In this document: positions 59,090 through 64,000 of the stretch, one piece after another
How the letters are laid out: each line of letters opens with the position of its first letter
Numbering within the stretch: the stretch's first letter is position 1
Source of the DNA: Diacronema lutheri
Taxonomy: Eukaryota; Haptophyta; Pavlovophyceae; Pavlovales; Pavlovaceae
Reading direction: 5' to 3'
NCBI GenBank assembly: GCA_019448385.1
Contig: JAGTXO010000003.1
Location: 1,240,001-1,304,000 of the forward strand
DNA: 64,000 nucleotides
Position numbers and translations under genes: made by a program
Notes under the pieces: model-generated
The model's database searches: none
What the model was told of the DNA's origin: nothing
The model's input: only the letters and a program-made list of their open reading frames with translations

Positions 59090-60328
59090 CTAACCTTTGA
59101 CAGGAAAGTCTGTTCCTTCTTCCCCGCCGCACGCCGCGTCCGCGCGCCAGCTGCCTTTCGGCGTGATCCCGTCCCGGGCGCCTGCGCCTGGCTTGTCGGG
59201 GTCCGCCATTCGCGCGAGCGCCGTGCGCCACTCGCCGAGCAGCGCCGCGCGCGTGAGGTGCTCGCGCGCGAACGCCGCGCCAGCCGCGCCGATCCGCGCG
59301 GCGTCGGCCGGGTGCGCGTGCGCCCAGCGCACGCGTTCGGGCAAGTCGGCGAGGTCCTCGCGCACGGGCACGTAGTGGCGCCACGGCTCGAGCCGAGCGT
59401 GGAAGTGCTCGACCCACGGCCGGCGCGCGAGCAGAAGCGGCCGGCCCGAGTGGAGGAGAAATTTGACGCGCGACGAATAGCCCTTGCCTTGCACGTCGAT
59501 GCACAGCGCGAACCGGCGCACCTGCTCCTCCATGGAGAGGAAGCCGCCGGCGGCCGGCGCGCCGGCGATGTCGCGCGCGGCGGCGGGCGCGCCCGTCGCC
59601 GCGCGCTCGCCCGCCGCCAGCTCGGCTTGCGTCCAGAAGACGTTGTTGCAGACGATCAGCTGCGGGTGCTCCTCGGCGAGCCGCGCAAGGCGCAGCCGGC
59701 ATGGGTGGTGGTGCACCGTGCCAAACCAGCACGCGCGTGCGTCGGGCGCTGGCGCGGCGGCCGCAGCGGCGAGCGCGGCGCACGAGCCGTCGTAGTCGGT
59801 GCCGAGGCCCGCCTCGACCCACGCGTCGCACGCCCAGTCAGGCACCGCGATGTCGGCGTACGAGGGCGCCGTGCACATCGAGAGCACGCGCGCGAGCGGA
59901 AAGGCCGCGCGCCGCGCGCTGTCGAGTGGCTGATTTTGCCATAGGTGCAGCTCGAGCCCATCCGCACCCTCGTCGCCTTCGGCGCCGTCGGCGGCGGCGG
60001 GTTCGCCCGCGGCGCGCGGGCCGGCGTCTGCGAGCGAACGTCGACGCCGGCGCACGATGCATCGGTCACCCGTCTGCACCACCACCTCGTCAAAGTCAGC
60101 GAGCGGCGGCGCGCCATCGAGAGCGTCAGCCGCGCGGACGATGCGCTCCATCGACGCGTTGCGCGTGGCCCAGCCGCCAAGGTCTTCGAAGCGGAGCACG
60201 CCGTCGCGCTTGGCGACAAGCAGCATCTCCGCGTTCTGCGCCCCCCGCCCCGCCGCGCGCAGCTTGGCGCGCAGGCACTGTGCCCACAGGCCGATCGTCT
60301 CAGCCGCGCGATCGCTCGACGGCGCCAT
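59090..60328 (-). CDS. Glycosyltransferase family 90 (CAP10/POGLUT-like)
   Basis: 412 residues, single exon. The C-terminal half carries the CAP10 signature: FALCIDVQGKGYSSRVKFLL, HSGRPLLLARRPWVEHF, LEPWRHYVPVREDLADLPER and the helical RIGAAGAAFAREHLT. KGYSSRVKFLLHSG with HYVPV...DL is typical of GT90 O-glucosyl/xylosyltransferases. Upstream, PSYADIAVPDWACDAW matches the substrate-side region. From ATG 60328 (MAPSSDRAAETIGL) there is no signal peptide or anchor, so the N-terminus may be incomplete or in an unseen exon. Head-to-head with the coiled-coil gene, 109 bp apart. Confidence 0.82.
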   Translation of the reverse strand: MAPSSDRAAETIGLWAQCLRAKLRAAGRGAQNAEMLLVAKRDGVLRFEDLGGWATRNASMERIVRAADALDGAPPLADFDEVVVQTGDRCIVRRRRRSLADAGPRAAGEPAAADGAEGDEGADGLELHLWQNQPLDSARRAAFPLARVLSMCTAPSYADIAVPDWACDAWVEAGLGTDYDGSCAALAAAAAAPAPDARACWFGTVHHHPCRLRLARLAEEHPQLIVCNNVFWTQAELAAGERAATGAPAAARDIAGAPAAGGFLSMEEQVRRFALCIDVQGKGYSSRVKFLLHSGRPLLLARRPWVEHFHARLEPWRHYVPVREDLADLPERVRWAHAHPADAARIGAAGAAFAREHLTRAALLGEWRTALARMADPDKPGAGARDGITPKGSWRADAACGGEEGTDFPVKG

Positions 60329-60437
60329 CGTGTGGCGCAAACGGCCGTTGGCGAGCGCGGCCGGCCGGCCGGGGGCGAGCGAACGCGACGCGCAGCCGGG
60401 CGCTGAGCGGCAGGTTGCCGGGCGGCCGGCGACGCGG
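60329..60437. promoter_or_regulatory. Bidirectional promoter GT90/coiled-coil gene
   Basis: 109 bp with GGCCGGCCGGCCGG near 60359-60372. Inferred from geometry only. Confidence 0.3.
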
Positions 60438-62492
60438 ATGCGCGCAGCCGTTGCTGATGCGCACCTGGCGCGCGCGGGCGCAGAGCACGTCGCCTTTTGG
60501 CGCGCGCTCGCCGAGTGCGAGGCCGAGGCGGGCGCGCAGGTCGAGATGCTCGGCACGCGGCTGCAGCACGCGCACGCGCTGCATCGCGACCTTGCGACGC
60601 GGCACGCGGACGCGATGCGCGAGCTGATTACGCGGCGGCGCGAGCTGGGCGACGCGCAGTCCTCGCGCGCGCACCTCGACCGCGCGCACGCCGAGCTGCA
60701 CGACGTGCACGCCGAGCGCGCTGCGCTCTCCGAGCGGCTGGCGCACGCCGAGCGCGAGCTCGAGCGCGAGCGCGCGGCGCATGCGAGCAGCCGCTCGGCA
60801 CAGGCCGAGCTGCGCCGTGAGTGCGCCGCGCTCGCGCGCGAGCGCGACGAGGCCATGCTCGCCGCCGCGAGCAGCGCGGCGCTGCACGCCGCCGTGCGCG
60901 AGCAGGCAGGTGCAGAGACGTCCGCACTTGCGGACGCTATCGGCCGTGCAGGCCGCGAGCTCGCGTGGGTGAGCGCTGAGGCGCGCGCGACGGCCGAGGC
61001 GGCGGGCTCGGTGCTCGCCGCCGCGCGCCGCGCGCTGCGCGACGACGTGGAGAGCGCGCGCACGCGCGCGCTCGCCGGCGTACAGCGCTGGCTCGCCGCT
61101 GCGGACGCACACGCCACGCGGCGCATGCTCTCCACGTGGGCAGCCGCCGCGCGCGCGCTGGGCGCGGCGGTGGACGCGGTGGGCGGCGCCGCGCTGCGTA
61201 GCGCGCTTGGCGACGCCGACCGCGAGCTGCGCGCCGCGCTTGCCACCGCCTCGTCCGACGTCGCGCTCGCCGAGGCGGCGCGCGCGCGCGAAGAGGCGAA
61301 CGCGCTCAACCGCACAGCGCTCGCGTTCGCAGCCGCGGCAGGCGTGCGCGCTAGCCCGCGCATGCGGCTGTCCGCCGCGTTCGCGCGGTGGGCGCGGTAC
61401 GGCAGCGCGAGCACGCTCAGCGCCGCGCGCCACGCCGCGCTCGAGCGCGAGGCTGAGCGCCGAGCGCTTGAGGCGGCGCTCGCCGCCGCCGACGAGGACG
61501 CCGCGCGCCAAGCAGCCGCGCTGCGCGCGGCGGTGGACGGGCGCGGCGCGCTCTCGCGCGCGCTCGCGCGCGCGCGCGCCGAGTCCGAGCTCCTTGGGTA
61601 CGAGCTCGTCCGGACAGAGACAGACGCACAGGACGCTGCGGCGGCGTGGCGCGCCCGGCGCGCGTTGTCCGAGCGGGCGCCTGACGAGGCGCCGTCCGCG
61701 GCCGAGAGCGCGCGCGCGCGTGCGGACGGCGCGCGCGGCGAGGGCGACAACGACACGACGCGCAAGTCGGTCGTGCGCCGTTTGATTGCTCAGTACTCGG
61801 CCGCATCGGCGCGGCCCGCGCCCATCGTCACCGCCGACGAGGACGAGGGCGAGGGCCGCACGGCGAAGGGCCGGGCCGCGCGCGCGCTCCGCGCCGCCGC
61901 GCCGCCCGTGCCGCGCGCGCGCGCCGACGCCGACGCCGACGCCGACGCCACGCTCCGCCGGCACGTTGACCTTCTCCACCTGCAGCTCGTCAGGCCCGTC
62001 TCGCTCGCCGAGCGGGAGCTGCTCGCGAGCGCGTTGCACGCGCGTACCGGCGGCGGCGGCGGCGCGCCCGGTCTTCAGGAGCGCGCGCGTGCAGCGCCGC
62101 CGCGGCCGAGCGGAACACATGCCGGCGCACGCTCGGCGAGCTCGGCGACGGGCAGTTCCCAAGTCTACCAATCGCCCGGCCTGCGCAGCTACGCGAGCAG
62201 CCTCGCGCCCTCGCCCGCGTCGAGCAGCGCGCGCTCGTCGGACGCCCTCGCGGCGAGCGTCGCTCGCCGCAAGGCGGCGCGCGCGGCGCTGGCGGCCTAT
62301 TCGCCGCGCGACGCGCGCGCGCCGCCGAGCGCGGACGCGTTGACGCTGCAGCGGCATGTCGAGCTGCTCCACAAGCAGCTGATGGGTCGCGTATCGGAAG
62401 AGGAGCGCCGCGACGTGCTGGCGCACGCCGCGCCGGGCGGACGCGCCGCCACGGCATGGGGTGCGACTGTGCCTGCGCGCGCACCAAGCTGA
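60438..62492 (+). CDS. Ala/Arg-rich coiled-coil protein with a duplicated C-terminal motif
   Basis: 684 residues, single exon, unknown family. Residues about 20-440 are almost continuous coiled coil (RAHAELHDVHAERAALSERL; LEREAERRALEAALAAADED) with isolated Trp-containing helices (VQRWLAAADAH, LSAAFARWARYG). The last third is disordered with an Asp-Ala run (RADADADADA). Two copies of one motif stand out: LRRHVDLLHLQLVRPVSLAE and LQRHVELLHKQLMGRVSEEE, each followed by ER..L..ALHA/AHAA, separated by about 115 residues. A cytoskeletal or centrosomal scaffold is possible. The ATG at 60438 precedes the first helix; the frame is open further upstream but antisense to GT90. Confidence 0.55.
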   Translation: MRAAVADAHLARAGAEHVAFWRALAECEAEAGAQVEMLGTRLQHAHALHRDLATRHADAMRELITRRRELGDAQSSRAHLDRAHAELHDVHAERAALSERLAHAERELERERAAHASSRSAQAELRRECAALARERDEAMLAAASSAALHAAVREQAGAETSALADAIGRAGRELAWVSAEARATAEAAGSVLAAARRALRDDVESARTRALAGVQRWLAAADAHATRRMLSTWAAAARALGAAVDAVGGAALRSALGDADRELRAALATASSDVALAEAARAREEANALNRTALAFAAAAGVRASPRMRLSAAFARWARYGSASTLSAARHAALEREAERRALEAALAAADEDAARQAAALRAAVDGRGALSRALARARAESELLGYELVRTETDAQDAAAAWRARRALSERAPDEAPSAAESARARADGARGEGDNDTTRKSVVRRLIAQYSAASARPAPIVTADEDEGEGRTAKGRAARALRAAAPPVPRARADADADADATLRRHVDLLHLQLVRPVSLAERELLASALHARTGGGGGAPGLQERARAAPPRPSGTHAGARSASSATGSSQVYQSPGLRSYASSLAPSPASSSARSSDALAASVARRKAARAALAAYSPRDARAPPSADALTLQRHVELLHKQLMGRVSEEERRDVLAHAAPGGRAATAWGATVPARAPS

Positions 62493-62754
62493 CGAACAGC
62501 TTCCACTCCGCGCAAGATGCGGAACTCTCCGCCTCGAGACGTCCGGGGTCCAAGCCGACCAGTCGCAGGGCAGGCCGGGGGCCTTGACGCTGAGCGCCTC
62601 CTGTGGCTCTGCTGACGAATGAACACGGGCAAAGTCAGACCCAAACATGAGGTCGCGCTCGGCGGCTGGCATCAGGCGTTTAGGTTCGGTGCGTGCGCAC
62701 GAGCACGAGAACTGCAGCTGCGTTCGAGCACAGCGCGGGCGAGCGGCCGCGCCT
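62493..62754. other. Convergent spacer
   Basis: About 260 bp. The inverted-duplicate homology begins near 62731. No gene. Confidence 0.4.
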
Positions 62755-64000
62755 TCACTCGCTCGAGGTCGTCGCGGCGGGCGAGTGCGACGGCTCGTCG
62801 GACGGCGACGTCATCGGCGTCTCGGCGTGCGCGCCGTCGTCGGTGGGCGCGGGCTGCGCGTCGCCCGCGACCGCGCCACCGCCACCGCCGCCGCCACGGA
62901 AGAGGCCGTCGAGGCCGAAGATCTTGGTGATGCGCTCGATCGCCTCACGCACGTGGTACTCGGTCGTGAGCTCCGAGCCCTTGGCCTGCACCTTCTCGGC
63001 GGTCGTGAGCAGCTTGGCCTTGAGCTGGTCGACGAGCTTGAGCGCGGTGTCGCGCAGCTTCTGCAGCTCGACCGAGCTGTGGCCCATCTGAAAGCCGTGC
63101 TTCCACGCGTCCGCCAGCGCCGCGCGCTTCGCGTGCAGCTCGTCCGAGAGCGCGACGGACGACGAGTGGAGCAGGCCGTACCCGCGGCGCGCCGCCTCGC
63201 GCGCGATCATCGGCAGGTCCTCCTTGAGCAGCTTGAGCGTGTCGGCCTGGAACTCGGGCGAGAGCACGTACTCGCGGTACGAGACCAGGTTGTCGTACTG
63301 CGCGGCGGGCGGCGCGGACGGCGCCGCCGCGCGCGCTGGGCTGTCGGCGCGCCAGCAGCGCGGTGCGCGCGGCGGATCGCGCGCGCGGCGCACCTTGATC
63401 AGGTCGATCACGTTCGACCTGAGCTCCTGCGCCGTCTCAATCGGGTGTGCGCGCGCCTTGTTGACGCCCTCGAGAGCGCGCTTGAAGCGCGGCGACCCGA
63501 CGATCGCGAGCCGGTTGCGCTCGAGCACGTCGACGAGCGGCGCGACGCGCTCACGCGCGGGCTGGATGATCACCTCGTTGGCCTTGCTCACGTACGGCTT
63601 GGCGCGCGCCGACGCAACGTCGAACGTCGGCTTGACGATGTTGTCGTTTGCAAGGACGGCGAGCTCCTTGCGCCCGTCCGCGTGCGTCGCCTTCTTGATG
63701 TACGGCGTCGCGACCTGCTGGATCTCGACCGACTTGTCCATCAGCGCCTGAACGGTCGTGAGCTTTGAGATCATCTCGATCTGCTTCGGGTCCAAGTACT
63801 GCGCGCGCGCGCGCGCGCCGCGCGCCGGCGGGCGAGCGCGCGTGCGGGCAAGAACGTGGCGGGTGGGTGCTCCGCGTCGGCGCGCCACGCGCGGCGCAGC
63901 GCGCGCGTTCGCGGAGAGCGGCGGGTAGCGATAGCGCGGCAGTACCTTGACCGCGCCAAAGTGCAGCAAGGTTTTGTACACGAGCGCCGGGCGCGTCCTC
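62755..64000 (-). CDS. Amphipathic-helix protein, copy 2 (runs off the right edge)
   Basis: Inverted copy of 57521-58807. Exons 64000-63946 (incomplete at the window edge), 63798-63394 and 63297-62755; introns have the same lengths as copy 1 (147 and 96 bp). The last two exons encode the same protein, from YLDPKQIEMISK to the Ser/Pro-rich end, and the second intron and most of the first are also nearly identical. Differences cluster at the start of intron 1 and in the end of exon 1 (LLHFGAVK versus LLRFGAEK; PALV versus PSLV), so similarity falls off towards the 5' end. The N-terminal about 14 residues lie outside the window. Confidence 0.85.
   Translation of the reverse strand, partial: RTRPALVYKTLLHFGAVKVLPRYRYPPLSANARAAPRVARRRGAPTRHVLARTRARPPARGARARAQYLDPKQIEMISKLTTVQALMDKSVEIQQVATPYIKKATHADGRKELAVLANDNIVKPTFDVASARAKPYVSKANEVIIQPARERVAPLVDVLERNRLAIVGSPRFKRALEGVNKARAHPIETAQELRSNVIDLIKVRRARDPPRAPRCWRADSPARAAAPSAPPAAQYDNLVSYREYVLSPEFQADTLKLLKEDLPMIAREAARRGYGLLHSSSVALSDELHAKRAALADAWKHGFQMGHSSVELQKLRDTALKLVDQLKAKLLTTAEKVQAKGSELTTEYHVREAIERITKIFGLDGLFRGGGGGGGAVAGDAQPAPTDDGAHAETPMTSPSDEPSHSPAATTSSE

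Noticed and set aside
1-64000. tRNA and rRNA genes
   Set aside because: I looked for T-loop motifs and conserved rRNA blocks and saw none; covariance searches would be needed to exclude them.

Overview
This is a very GC-rich nuclear window from a eukaryote. Protein-coding exons are interrupted by short spliceosomal introns (about 95-210 bp, rarely more) with GT...AG borders; one intron appears to be GC...AG. The gene set points to a flagellated, photosynthetic alga with a complex red-type plastid. It includes an ATP sulfurylase whose presequence reads as signal peptide plus an ...ALG-F... junction, a phytyl ester synthase-like acyltransferase, a KUP/HAK potassium transporter, a ciliary-type coiled-coil protein and cyclic-nucleotide-binding ion channels. 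A haptophyte (possibly a pavlovophyte) is my inference; no rRNA or organelle marker is present to prove it.

Layout. 1-390: C-terminal end of a Fanzor/TnpB-type RNA-guided nuclease, followed by a 660-bp spacer with several near-perfect hairpins. 1056-3656: PRP17/CDC40 splicing factor head-to-head with an EF-hand protein. 3841-9680: a class I/II aminotransferase, a histidine phosphatase, then homogentisate dioxygenase (HGD) head-to-head with 4-hydroxyphenylpyruvate dioxygenase (HPPD), which looks like a small tyrosine-catabolism neighbourhood. 10000-11667: UDP-glucose 6-dehydrogenase. 12248-21509: a small cysteine-containing ORF, a membrane-anchored globin, KUP transporter, methyltransferase, and an Ala/Arg-rich coiled-coil protein. 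21839-38182: two near-identical multipass membrane protein genes in inverted orientation. They flank a giant ion-channel gene with two tandem channel/CNBD/ankyrin units and a filamin-repeat protein gene.

38183-43830: a poorly organised tract with a tail-anchored coiled-coil gene, a TPR co-chaperone gene, and then transposon debris (zinc-knuckle ORF, reverse-transcriptase-like fragment, hAT transposase fragment, palindromic tandem repeats, truncated SDR). 43807-53283: DUF6492-type glycosyltransferase, sulfotransferase, large ciliary-type coiled-coil protein, AKR7-like aldo/keto reductase and ATP sulfurylase. 53406-57156: phytase-esterase-like membrane protein and phytyl ester synthase-like protein. 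57521-64000: an inverted duplication of an amphipathic-helix protein (the second copy runs off the right edge) enclosing a GT90/CAP10 glycosyltransferase and a coiled-coil gene.

The genome is compact. At least seven gene pairs are head-to-head with only 26 to about 150 bp between start codons, implying shared bidirectional promoters. Two inverted gene duplications, both with nearly identical nucleotides, each enclose a pair of unrelated genes. Exon borders were deduced by reading frames and by remembered family conservation, not by transcripts.
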